Of a stretch of DNA of 38,256 bases, positions 1-8,200 are shown piece after piece. The stretch is taken from the NCBI GenBank assembly GCA_016199625.1, contig JACQGI010000037.1:1-38256 (forward strand), in the 5' to 3' direction. Source of the stretch: Acidobacteriota bacterium (GTDB lineage Bacteria; Acidobacteriota; Vicinamibacteria; Fen-336). Positions within the stretch are counted from its first letter, which is position 1; each line of letters starts with the position of its first letter. A program made the position numbers and the translations under genes. The notes under the pieces were generated by a model. It made no database searches. It saw only the letters and a program-made list of their open reading frames with translations, and was not told the DNA's origin.

Positions 1-1
1 C

Positions 2-520
2 CCCTGGCCCCTGGCACGCATCGTCGGCATCGACGCCTTCGAAGCCTGGGCCGGCTGGGACGCGAGGCTCGTCGCGCGAGTGTTGCTCGCGGCTGCCACC
101 GTGGGGATCGTCGCGATCCTCCTGCGGAGCCCCCGCGACGACCGCCGGATGATCCCGCTCGCCGTCATCCTGCAAGTGCACGCCTATGCCCTCGTGGGTA
201 CGAGCGTCCACGAGAACCACACGCTCCTCGCGGTGATCCTGGCCCCGCTGCTGTGGCGGCTCTGGCCCCGCGACCGGCCCCTCCTCGCGACGACCTCGGG
301 CTTCGCCTTCGTGAGCCTCTTCCTCGCAGCCGGCTTCGGACGGAGGATCACGCGGCAGGCCGAGATCGAGGCGCTCCGGAGGCTCACCGGCATGGATCTC
401 GCGGTGCTGGCGGCCGTGGCCCACGTGGTCCTCGTGACCGCGCTCTTCCTCTGGGCCGCGCGCACGCGGCGCGCGCCCGCGCGCACGAGCGGGCAGGCAC
501 CGCCGGAACGGCCGGTGTAA
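2..520 (+). CDS. C-terminal part of a polytopic membrane glycosyltransferase (GT-C-like), truncated by the window edge
   Basis: The frame is open from base 2 to the TAA at 518-520, so only the last ~172 residues are present and the start lies outside the window. At least three hydrophobic segments are visible (around LLAAATVGIVAIL, IPLAVILQVHAYALV and LAVLAAVAHVVLVTALFLWAA), followed by an Arg/Pro-rich cytoplasmic tail. A VHENHTLL motif sits at the start of a membrane segment. It resembles the HEKH/HERY-type loop of GT-C mannosyltransferases such as ALG6/PIG-M-like and bacterial PMT-like enzymes, which use polyprenyl-phosphate sugars. The next gene, 12 bp downstream, is a GT2 enzyme of the type that makes such donors, which supports the reading. 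The family assignment is inference from a fragment. An internal GTG at 80 is probably not the start because the hydrophobic pattern continues upstream. Confidence 0.6.
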   Translation, partial: PWPLARIVGIDAFEAWAGWDARLVARVLLAAATVGIVAILLRSPRDDRRMIPLAVILQVHAYALVGTSVHENHTLLAVILAPLLWRLWPRDRPLLATTSGFAFVSLFLAAGFGRRITRQAEIEALRRLTGMDLAVLAAVAHVVLVTALFLWAARTRRAPARTSGQAPPERPV

Positions 521-532
521 GATAGCGGGTCC

Positions 533-1321
533 ATGAGCGAGGCATCCGCCCCCCTGACGGCCCCTCCGCCGGCCGGCGCGGCCAAGAGCGGCCGTGTCGT
601 CATCGTGATGCCCGCCTACAACGCCGCGAAGACCCTGGAGGACACGTTCCGGGCCATCCCGCAGGGCTTCTTCGACGAGATCGTCGTGGTGGACGACCAC
701 AGCCGGGACGAGACGACCGATCTCGCCAAACGCCTGAATCTCAAGGCGATACGCCATCCCCACAACGTAGGATACGGGGGCAACCAGAAGACCTGCTACA
801 TGGAAGCGTTGCGGGACGGGGCCGAGATCGTCGTGATGCTCCACCCCGACGGGCAATACGACCCGAAGATCATCCCCGAGATGGTGCGGCCCATCGCCGA
901 GGGTCGGGCGGAGATGGTCCTCGGGTCGAGGATGATGACGGCCGGCGGGGCGAAGGCGGGCGGGATGCCCCTCTGGAAGCGCCTCGCCAACCGCTTCCTG
1001 ACGAAGACGGAGAACCTGGCCATGGGCCGAGAGTTCACCGAGTGCCACACGGGGTATCGGGCGTACAGCCGGCGGTTCCTCGAGACGGTGCCGTTCCTCC
1101 GCAACTCCAACGACTTCGTCTTCGACACCGAGGTGATCTTCCAGGCCGTGGCCTTCGGCCTGCCCGTGGTGGAGGTCCCCGTTTCGACCCGTTACTTCGA
1201 CGACGCCTCGTCGGTGGGCTTCCGTACGGGTGTCGTCTACGGGCTGGGGACGCTCTGGACCGCCTGCCGGTTCCTCCTCCACAGGTCGGGCATACTGGAC
1301 TGCGACAAGTTCCGCCGCTGA
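533..1321 (+). CDS. GT2 family glycosyltransferase (polyprenyl-phosphate sugar transferase-like)
   Basis: This 262-residue protein has the GT-A fold signature of family 2: VIVMPAYNAAKTL near residues 23-35, the nucleotide-binding stretch EIVVVDDHSRD around 49-59, the HNVGYGGN loop, and an acidic MLHPDGQYDP segment in the place of the DXD metal/sugar site near residue 105. It lacks the C-terminal transmembrane pair of longer dolichyl-phosphate mannosyltransferase relatives, so it is probably a soluble or peripheral enzyme moving a sugar from a nucleotide donor to polyprenyl phosphate. It starts at ATG 533, 12 bp after the preceding membrane glycosyltransferase; the two probably form one operon that makes and uses a lipid-linked sugar. 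TAAGAT at 518-523 could be a -10 element giving a very short leader. Donor and acceptor cannot be read from the sequence. Confidence 0.85.
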   Translation: MSEASAPLTAPPPAGAAKSGRVVIVMPAYNAAKTLEDTFRAIPQGFFDEIVVVDDHSRDETTDLAKRLNLKAIRHPHNVGYGGNQKTCYMEALRDGAEIVVMLHPDGQYDPKIIPEMVRPIAEGRAEMVLGSRMMTAGGAKAGGMPLWKRLANRFLTKTENLAMGREFTECHTGYRAYSRRFLETVPFLRNSNDFVFDTEVIFQAVAFGLPVVEVPVSTRYFDDASSVGFRTGVVYGLGTLWTACRFLLHRSGILDCDKFRR

Positions 1322-1329
1322 CCGAACGG

Positions 1330-1369
1330 CCACCACAGAGCCACAGAGGACATGGAGGACGCACAGAGA
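1330..1369. repeat. Intergenic CCACAGAG-type short repeat, copy 1
   Basis: The gap between the convergent glycosyltransferase and tldE genes contains reiterated CCACAGAG / CACAGAG units, including CCACAGAGCCACAGAGG. A related unit in opposite orientation, CCACGGAGCCACGGAGG, lies at 20597-20626. The two copies share the frame CCAC(A/G)GAGCCAC(A/G)GAGG. It looks like a dispersed intergenic element; its function is unknown. Confidence 0.55.
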
Positions 1370-1420
1370 AGGGCACTGGATCGCTCCGGAGACGCGGAGC
1401 CGGCACGGCCTGACGGTCTC

Positions 1421-2752
1421 CTAGACCGCGTCCGAGAGGCTCGTGAAGGCCATCCGGGTCCGGATGGCGGGGCAGACGACGGCGAAGTCCTCGGACTCGC
1501 TGCCGCGTGCACGCACCTCGCGGCTCATGGCCTCGATCTTCGAGAAGATCGACACCGGTGAGTCGTTCCACCGGAAGTTCTTCACCGCAGAGCGGACCGC
1601 CCCGTTCTCGACGAGGAAGAGCCCGTCCCGCGTGAGGCCCGTGAAGAGCAGCGTCTGTGGGTCCACGAAGCGGATGTACCAGAGCCGCGTGACCAGCAGC
1701 CCCTTCTTCGTGTCCTTCACGAGGTCCTCGACGCTGCCCGCGGCACCCTTCATCAGGGCGTTCTGGGGCTGGGCCGTCGGCTCCTTCTCCTGCTTGCGCG
1801 CCCAGAAGCGGGAATAGAAGAGGTTGCGGACGACGCCGTCCTCGATGAAGGCCATCTTGCGGGTCGGGAGGCCGTCCGTGGCGAAGGGCGCCCCCGGAGC
1901 TCGAGGGTCCGCCGGGTCGGTCGACATCGTGACCTTGTCCGACAGGATCTTCTCCCCGATCCGGTTGCCGCCGCCTTTCTTCGAGAAGAACGAGCGGCCT
2001 TCGTCCGCGGAGCGTGCGTCCATTCCGAAGCCGAAGAAGACCAGCAGGTCCGCCACGGCCGACGGCTCCAGGATGACCGTATAGGTGCCCGGCGCCAGCT
2101 CCCGGGCCCCCGCCGAGCGGAAGGCCTTGTCCACGGCGCGCTCGGCAAGGCCCTGGGCGTCCAAGTCGGACCAGCGCTCGCCGTTGACACCGGCCCAGCC
2201 CGACCCAGTCCCGTCGGCCGTACGGGCCGTGGCCGAGAAGGTCACGCGGCTCTGGCGGTGGTGGCCGAAGAGGCCTTTGGAGTTGCCGATGGCCGTGAGC
2301 CCTCCCGAGCTCGTCGCGAACCCTGCGACGGTGACCTTCTTCACCCGCGCCAGGGCGATGGCCTTCCCGGCCAGCTCGGCCCGGCGCTCCGGGGCCAGGG
2401 ACGCCGTGGCCTCGTCGTGGGCCGCGATCGCCGCGTAGGCCTGCGGACCGAGAGCCGGCACGTGCTCGGGATCCTCGGGGGCGAAGCGGGCGATCTCCTC
2501 GGCCTGGCGCGCGCACCGCTCGAGGGTGGCGTCGTCGAACTGGTTGACCATCGCCGTGCCGGTCCGCGCTCCGAAGGAGCAGCGCACGGTGAGGTTGGAG
2601 TCGGTGACGTCTCCGGAGGTGGTCACCTCGTTCCGCGCGAACCGGATGTTGGCGTCGCGTCCTCCGTTGAGGACCACGGAGGTCTCCTCGGCGCGCGAGA
2701 GGGCCAGCACCTTGTCCACGATCCGCCGGGCGTCGTCGGGCGAGAGGCTCAC
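1421..2752 (-). CDS. tldE: TldE/PmbA-family protein (inactive partner of a TldD-type metalloprotease)
   Basis: The 443-residue product is full length for the PmbA/TldE family. The N-terminal half has the RFARNEVTTSG and VRCSFGARTGTAMVNQFDD patterns, and the C-terminal half the FSARFW-like and GLFLVENG patterns of this fold. No HExxxH motif is present. This is as expected, because in the characterised TldD/TldE heterodimer only TldD binds zinc while TldE shapes the channel that degrades unfolded peptides or matures modified peptides such as microcin B17. Translation starts at GTG 2752, preceded by a GAGG ribosome site, 4 bp after the tldD stop, so the two subunits are co-translated. No candidate peptide substrate gene is visible next to the pair. 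Confidence 0.93.
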   Translation of the reverse strand: MSLSPDDARRIVDKVLALSRAEETSVVLNGGRDANIRFARNEVTTSGDVTDSNLTVRCSFGARTGTAMVNQFDDATLERCARQAEEIARFAPEDPEHVPALGPQAYAAIAAHDEATASLAPERRAELAGKAIALARVKKVTVAGFATSSGGLTAIGNSKGLFGHHRQSRVTFSATARTADGTGSGWAGVNGERWSDLDAQGLAERAVDKAFRSAGARELAPGTYTVILEPSAVADLLVFFGFGMDARSADEGRSFFSKKGGGNRIGEKILSDKVTMSTDPADPRAPGAPFATDGLPTRKMAFIEDGVVRNLFYSRFWARKQEKEPTAQPQNALMKGAAGSVEDLVKDTKKGLLVTRLWYIRFVDPQTLLFTGLTRDGLFLVENGAVRSAVKNFRWNDSPVSIFSKIEAMSREVRARGSESEDFAVVCPAIRTRMAFTSLSDAV

Positions 2753-2756
2753 GGGA

Positions 2757-4202
2757 TCACCTCGCGGTGTTGATCACGTCGATCTGACGGAAGCGCGCCG
2801 GAGCGCAGCCGTGGGACACGGCGTTGCTCTGGCCGGGCTCGCCCTTGCCGTCGAAGAAGGAGCCGCCCAGGGCGTACCCCTCGGAGCAGATGCGGTCGCA
2901 CGCGTTCCAGAAGTCCGTCGTGACGGCCTGGTAGGCCACGTCCTCGAGCATCCCGGCGATCTTCCCGTCCTTGATCTCCCAGAACAGCTCGCCCGAGAAC
3001 TGGAAGTTGTACCGTTGCTGGTCGATGGAGTACGAGGCGTTGCCCTCGATGAAGATCCCCTGCTTCGTGTCCGCGATGAGCTCGTCGAGGGTGACCCGGT
3101 CGCTCCCGCGGCGGAGCGAGACGTTGGGCATCCGCTGGAAGGGAACCGAGCCCCACGAGTCGGCGTAGGAGCAGCCGTAGGACCGGTCGCGCCCGATCCA
3201 GGCCGCCTGCTCCCGGGTCGTCTGGTAGTCCACGAACACACCGTCCTTCACCAGGTCCCACTCGCCGGCGGGGACGCCTTCGTCGTCGTAGCCGCACGTC
3301 GCGAGGGCGTCCTTCTGCGTTCGATCGGCCACGAAGCCCACCACGGGGGAGCCGAAGCGGAGCTTCCCCAGCTTGTCGGTGGTCAGGAAGGAGGTGCCCG
3401 CGTAGTTGGCCTCGTAGCCGAGGGCGCGGTCGAGCTCCGTCGGATGGCCCACCGACTCGTGAATCGTCAGCCACAGGTTCGACGGAGCCAGCACGAGGTC
3501 GTGCTTTCCGGGAGTCACGCCCCGGGCCGTGAGCTTCTGCACGGCTTGCTCGGCCGCCTTCGCGGCTTCCTCCTTCCACGGCCACCCCTCCACGTACTCG
3601 TACCCGCTCCCCATGGGCTCGGCGAGCGTCGAACGGGTCTTGAACTTGCCGGCCGCGCGGTCCACGGCCGTCACCGTGAACGTGGGGAGCACCCGGAGGA
3701 GCGTCTGGTCGATCTCCGACCCCTCGGTGGAGAGGAAGAGCTTCTCCTCCTTGTTGAAGAACAGGCTCGAGTTGCAGAAGGCCGCCCCTTTGACCTTGAG
3801 GGCCTCGGCGTTGATCGCCAGGAGCAGGTCCACCTTCGGGCCGATGGGGATCTTGAAGGGGTCCTTCATCGCCGGCGTCTGCCAGGCGTCTTTGAAGGCC
3901 CTGGTCGGGGCGAGGACGACGGGCCGCTCCTGAGCCGCGTGGTTCGCCCTCGCGATGGCCACGGCCCGCTCCGCTACGCGATCCACCTCGTCGGGCTCCA
4001 CGCGGCTGCTCGCGGCGAAGCCCCAGGTGCCGTCCACCAGCACCTTGACGCCGACGCCGAAAGACTCGGACTGGGCGACGTTCGTGACGCGCTGCTCGCG
4101 GGTGTTGATGGACTGGCGCAGGAATCGGGCGACCCGCACGTCGGCGTAGCCGGCGCCCTTGGCCTTCGCGGTGTCGAGCGCCCGGCGGCCCAGGTCACGC
4201 AC
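2757..4202 (-). CDS. tldD: TldD-family zinc metalloprotease
   Basis: The 481-residue protein carries the diagnostic HESVGH motif (residues ~248-253, HExxxH) followed by PTELDRALGYEANYAGTSF, and a C-terminal SHGC Cys that supplies the third zinc ligand in characterised TldD. It is the catalytic subunit of the TldD/TldE peptidase. The start is GTG 4202, overlapping the end of the upstream Tat-leader ORF (stop 4197-4195) by 8 nt, GTGCGTGA. The first residues, MRDLGRRALDTAKAKGAGYADVR, match the normal start of the TldD fold, so no domain is missing. Some relatives carry a Tat signal fused to this position; here it is in another frame (see 4195-4473). Order on the minus strand is Tat ORF, tldD, tldE. 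Confidence 0.93.
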   Translation of the reverse strand: MRDLGRRALDTAKAKGAGYADVRVARFLRQSINTREQRVTNVAQSESFGVGVKVLVDGTWGFAASSRVEPDEVDRVAERAVAIARANHAAQERPVVLAPTRAFKDAWQTPAMKDPFKIPIGPKVDLLLAINAEALKVKGAAFCNSSLFFNKEEKLFLSTEGSEIDQTLLRVLPTFTVTAVDRAAGKFKTRSTLAEPMGSGYEYVEGWPWKEEAAKAAEQAVQKLTARGVTPGKHDLVLAPSNLWLTIHESVGHPTELDRALGYEANYAGTSFLTTDKLGKLRFGSPVVGFVADRTQKDALATCGYDDEGVPAGEWDLVKDGVFVDYQTTREQAAWIGRDRSYGCSYADSWGSVPFQRMPNVSLRRGSDRVTLDELIADTKQGIFIEGNASYSIDQQRYNFQFSGELFWEIKDGKIAGMLEDVAYQAVTTDFWNACDRICSEGYALGGSFFDGKGEPGQSNAVSHGCAPARFRQIDVINTAR

Positions 4203-4473
4203 GGGGCGTCCCCCAACCGAGGACGAGGTCGTCGCGCAGAGCCGGCGGCGTGCGGAAACGCAGCGCCTGGTCCCGCATCGCGTCGAAGGTCCCGCCTCCC
4301 AGGCCCGGCTCGACCACCGCCGCCAGGTAGGGGTCGCCCTGGAGAAACGCGGGGGGGTCCACGGGGAGCGGGGGCGCCGCGGGCGCCGCCGGCCAGGCGC
4401 CGGCGGGGGTGAGGGTCGCAGCTCCGGCGACGACGCCGGTCGTCCGAAGGAAATCGCGTCGGGTCCAGGTCAT
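4195..4473 (-). CDS. Short Tat-signal protein overlapping the start of tldD
   Basis: This 92-residue ORF begins with a textbook twin-arginine signal: TRRDFLRTTGVVAGAATL, a hydrophobic segment and an Ala-rich AWPAAPAAP region likely to be cleaved. About 60 residues without a recognisable domain follow. The start ATG 4473 has a GGAGG ribosome site 4 nt upstream and a good promoter at 4525-4496. The stop codon overlaps the GTG start of tldD. Three explanations are possible: a small exported protein coupled to tldD; a leader meant to be joined to TldD by frameshifting, so that the protease is exported; or a Tat-TldD fusion broken by a mutation or sequencing error. The good start signals argue that it is really translated. 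Confidence 0.7.
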   Translation of the reverse strand: MTWTRRDFLRTTGVVAGAATLTPAGAWPAAPAAPPLPVDPPAFLQGDPYLAAVVEPGLGGGTFDAMRDQALRFRTPPALRDDLVLGWGTPRA

Positions 4474-4495
4474 GGGACCTCCAGGAAGCGGCGAG

Positions 4496-4525
4496 AGCCT
4501 ACCGGTCCCGGCGGCGGGTCGTCAA
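4496..4525 (-). promoter_or_regulatory. Predicted promoter of the Tat ORF-tldD-tldE operon
   Basis: On the minus strand TTGACG (4525-4520) is followed by 18 bp and TAGGCT (4501-4496). Transcription would start near 4489, giving a ~16-nt leader that contains the GGAGG site of the ORF starting at 4473. Confidence 0.55.
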
Positions 4526-4556
4526 GCTCCAAGAGATTGAACGTCCGGCCCGTCGC

Positions 4557-5171
4557 TCAGGGGATCAGTGTCGCCAGGGGGATCGAGACGCCGGCGAGGC
4601 TCCCGCAGACCAAGGTGTCCTCGGGGCCCAGGGTCACGAGGGTCCGATAGCGTCGGGCTTCGACGTCGGGGTCGCGGCGGACCTCCACGCGGCGGGCCTC
4701 GACGTCGAAGATCCAGTATTCGGGGATCCCCGCCTCCGCGTAGAGGGCCGCCTTGATCGTCCGGTCGTAGCGGAGCGAGTCGCCGGCGATCTCCACGACG
4801 AGCAGCGCCGTGTGCGGATGATGCCCTGTCGCCTCGGCTTCCCGGGCGTCCACGACGGCCATGTCGGGCTCGGGCTCGCTGTGTCCGCCGAGAGTCAGCG
4901 GAAGCTGCGGGAGAACCCCGTAGGTCTCAGGCAAGGCGCGCACGAGTAGCGCCGTGAGCCTTTGGATGATCACGGCGTGCGAGCGCCCCTGCGGCGTCAT
5001 CGCGACGAGCAACCCCTCGACCATCTCGACGTGGTCGTCCTCATTGAGGATTCCCGCCTCGGTCATCCGGTGATACTCGTCCACCGTGAGACGTCGCTGG
5101 CGGAAGGGAGGGGCCGAGGCCGGGGTGATCGGCTCGGCGGTCACGGTCTCGAGAGGCCGTCCCGACGTCAT
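4557..5171 (-). CDS. Uma2 family (DUF820, restriction-endonuclease-like fold) protein
   Basis: The ~204-residue product shows the Uma2 order of motifs: LTVDEYHRMTEAGIL and VEMVEGLLV at the N-terminus, SHAVIIQRL, then PEPDMAVVD, LLVVEIAGDSLRYDRTIKAALYAEAGIPEYWIFD and a closing LAGVSIPLATL strand. The Asp of EPD, the Glu of VVEIAGDS and the Lys of TIKAALYA match the PD-(D/E)XK-type active site. Such genes are common as scattered single copies in cyanobacteria, Deinococcus and acidobacteria; their role is largely unknown. I place the start at ATG 5171, because TAGGCT at 5183-5178 lies exactly 6 nt upstream, which predicts a leaderless mRNA. ATG 5177 is the alternative and adds two residues. Confidence 0.88.
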   Translation of the reverse strand: MTSGRPLETVTAEPITPASAPPFRQRRLTVDEYHRMTEAGILNEDDHVEMVEGLLVAMTPQGRSHAVIIQRLTALLVRALPETYGVLPQLPLTLGGHSEPEPDMAVVDAREAEATGHHPHTALLVVEIAGDSLRYDRTIKAALYAEAGIPEYWIFDVEARRVEVRRDPDVEARRYRTLVTLGPEDTLVCGSLAGVSIPLATLIP

Positions 5172-5177
5172 GCTCAT

Positions 5178-5183
5178 AGCCTA
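5178..5183 (-). promoter_or_regulatory. -10 element for a leaderless uma2 transcript
   Basis: TAGGCT on the minus strand ends 6 nt before ATG 5171, so the expected transcription start coincides with the start codon. No convincing -35 box is visible at 17-18 bp. The same hexamer is the -10 of the Tat-tldD promoter. Confidence 0.4.
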
Positions 5184-5233
5184 CCACCCGGGGATCCTGT
5201 GCGAGTCGGCGGACAGGGCGGGTCCGGCGTCGT

Positions 5234-5279
5234 TTGACTTTCCCGACCGGGCCGGCCACGATAGCGAATAAAAAGCGAA
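5234..5279 (+). promoter_or_regulatory. Possible dnaE2 promoter and direct-repeat operator
   Basis: TTGACT (5234-5239), 17 bp and CACGAT (5257-5262) form a weak promoter. Just downstream AGCGAA is repeated at 5263-5268 and 5274-5279, one helical turn apart (11 bp), in the otherwise rare A-rich stretch ATAGCGAATAAAAAGCGAAG. Since dnaE2 genes are normally SOS-controlled, this could be a lineage-specific LexA site, but it matches no LexA consensus I can name with confidence. Confidence 0.3.
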
Positions 5280-5294
5280 GCCTTTCGATTGGCC

Positions 5295-8200
5295 ATGTAC
5301 GTCGAGCTCCACGCCTCCTCGGCCTTCTCGTTCCTCCGAGCCTCGTCGCTGCCCGAGGACCTGGTCCGGCGCGCCGCGGAGCTGGGCTACACGACCCTGG
5401 CGCTCCTCGACCGCGACGGCGTCTCGGGGGCGCCGCGCTTCTTCAAGGCGGCGAGGGCGGCGGGGATCCGGCCGCTGGTGGGCGCGGAGCTGACGCTCCA
5501 GGACGGCGGCTGCCTGCCGGTCCTCGCCGAGAGCCGGCAGGGTTATCGCAACCTCTGCCGGCTCGTCACGCGGATGAAGGCGGGTGTGGCGAAGGGGCAA
5601 GGCGCCCTCGACCTCGCGAGCCTCGACGAGGCGAGCGTCGCGGGCCTCGTGGCGCTTCCCGGGGTCGAGACGCTGGGCCGCCCGCCGGACACGGGCCGCC
5701 TCGGGCGGATCCTCTCGGCCTTCGGCGCGGCGAACGTGGCGATCGACGTCCAACGCCACCGCCGGCGGGAGCAGGAGGCCGCGAGCCAGGCCCTCCTCGA
5801 CGTGGCCGACGCCCTGGGCCTCGCGGCCGTGGCCACGAACGGCGTCCGCCACGCCCGCTCGAAGGGCCGCGCCCTGCTCGACGCTCTCACGTGCATCCGG
5901 GAGAAGAGGACGCTCGGGACGGCCGGGCGGCTCCTCTCGGAGAACGCCGAGCGGCACTTGAAGGCGCCCCAGGCCATGGCCGCGCTCTTCTCCGATCGGC
6001 CCGATCTCCTGCGGGCGAGCGAGTCGCTCGCCCGGCGCCTCGAGTTCACCCTGGACGACCTCGGCTACAGGTTCCCCGACTACCCGGTCCCGCCGGGGGA
6101 GACGCAGCAGTCCTTCCTGTGCCGGATCACCGAAGCCGGGGCGCGCGAGCGCTACCGGCCGTACCACGAGCGCGCGCGGCGGCAGATCGAGCGGGAGCTG
6201 GCCTTGATCGGCAAGCTGGATCTGGCCGGCTACTTCCTCATCGTCTGGGACGTCGTGGAGTTCTGCCGGCGGGAGGGGATCCTCGTCCAGGGGCGCGGCT
6301 CGGCGGCCAACAGCGCCGTCTGCTACAGCCTCGGCATCACGGCCGTGGACCCCGTGGGGATGGACCTGCTCTTCGAGCGCTTCCTCTCCGAGGAGCGGGG
6401 CGAGTGGCCCGACATCGACCTGGACCTCCCGAGCGGTGACCGGCGCGAGCGGGTGATCCAGTACGTCTACGAGCGCTACGGGGCCCGTGGCGCGGCCATG
6501 ACGGCCAACGTCATCTCGTACCGCGACAAGAGCGCGTCGCGGGAGATCGGCAAGGTGCTCGAGATCCCTCAGGCCGACATCGACCGGCTCTCGCGGTACC
6601 TCCGGCGCTTCGAATACCGGGATCCCTCCGACAACTTCGCACGCCACCTGGGCGAGGCCGGCTTCGACGGTGCCGACCGCCGCGTGCGGCTCTTCGCCCG
6701 GCTCTGGGAGGAGATCCAGGACCTCCCGCGCCACCTGGGCCAGCACTCGGGGGGCATGGTCATCGCCCAGGGCACTCTCGACAGCGTCGTGCCCATCGAG
6801 CCCGCCACGATGCCGGGCCGCTTCGTGATCCAGTGGGACAAGGAGGACTGCGCGGACCTCCACATCATCAAAGTGGACCTCCTGGGGCTCGGCATGATGG
6901 CGGCCCTCGAGGACTGCCTCGGGATGCTGCACGAGCGGGGCACGCCCGTCGACCTCGCGCACCTGCCCGCCGACGACCCGAAGGTCTACGCGATGCTCCA
7001 GAAGGCCGACACCGTGGGCCTCTTCCAGGTGGAGAGCCGGGCGCAGATGGCGACGCTCCCGCGGATGAAGCCCGAGCGGTTCTACGACCTCGTCGTGGAG
7101 GTGGCCATCATCCGCCCCGGGCCCATCGTGGGGAAGATGGTCCATCCTTATCTAAACAGGCGGTCGGGACGCGAGCTGGTCGTCTACCCGCACCCCTCCC
7201 TGGAGCCGATCCTCGCACGGACCCTGGGCGTCCCCCTCTTCCAGGAGCAGCTCCTGCGCATGGCCATGACCGTGGCCGGCTTCACCGGCGGCGAGGCCGA
7301 GGAGCTGCGGCGGGCCATGGGGTTCAAGCGCTCGGTCCAGCGGATGCAGGACATCGAGAAGCGCCTGCGCGAGGGGATGCGGCGGAACGGGATCACGGGG
7401 GGGGCGGCCGACGACATCGTCCGCTCCATCACCTCCTTCGCCCTCTACGGCTTCCCCGAGTCCCACGCGGCCAGCTTCGCCCTCATCGCCTACGCGAGCG
7501 CGTACCTCAAGTGCCACCACGCGGCGACGTTCGCCTGCGCGCTCCTGAACAACCAGCCCATGGGCTTCTACCACCCTTCGACCCTGGTCAAGGACGCCCA
7601 GCGCCACGGCGTCCGGTTCCGGCCCGTGGACGTGACGCGCAGCGACTGGCGGTGCGCGCTGGAGGGCGACGACGTGCGGCTCGGCCTGCGCTACGTGACG
7701 GGGCTCCGACGACAAGCGGGGGAGCGGATCGCCGCCGAACGGGGGTTCGCGCCGTTCCCCTCGCTCCAGGACCTCGTGGACCGCTGCGGTCTCCGTCGCG
7801 ACGAGCTGGCGACGCTGGCGGAGGTCGGCGCGCTCAACGCCTTCGGCCTCACGCGCCGGAGCGCGCTCTGGCAGGTGGAGCGGGCCGTGCGCCCGCGCGG
7901 CCCGCTGTTCCGCGACGCGCCCGTGGAGCCGGAGCCCTCGCCGCTCGCCGAGATGACCTTCACCGAACGCCTGGCGAGCGACCTCGTGGGGACGGGGCTC
8001 ACCGTGGGCCCGCACCCCATGGTGCTCTACCGGAGACAGCTCGCCGAGCGGGGCGTGCGCCGTGCCGTGGACCTTCCGGCCCTCCCCGAGGGGGTCCGGG
8101 TGCGCGTGGCCGGGGCCGTGATCTGCCGCCAGCGGCCCGGCACGGCCAAGGGGTTCCTGTTCCTGACCCTCGAGGACGAGACGGGCCTCGTGAACGTGAC

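Noticed and set aside
2526-4412. Long plus-strand frame opposite tldD/tldE
   Set aside because: Composition is skewed (R, G, V, E repeats) and it mirrors the codon structure of the real genes; no start signal or motif.
1421-4473. A RiPP biosynthetic cluster around TldD/TldE
   Set aside because: No precursor peptide, modifying enzyme or transporter is adjacent; the Tat ORF has a signal peptide rather than a leader-core layout.
4557-5177. Uma2 gene as a sign of a defence island or mobile element
   Set aside because: It stands alone among housekeeping genes, with no recombinase, inverted repeats or defence partners.
5181-7145. Long minus-strand frame opposite dnaE2
   Set aside because: Same kind of shadow; no conserved motif, and dnaE2 on the other strand is unambiguous.
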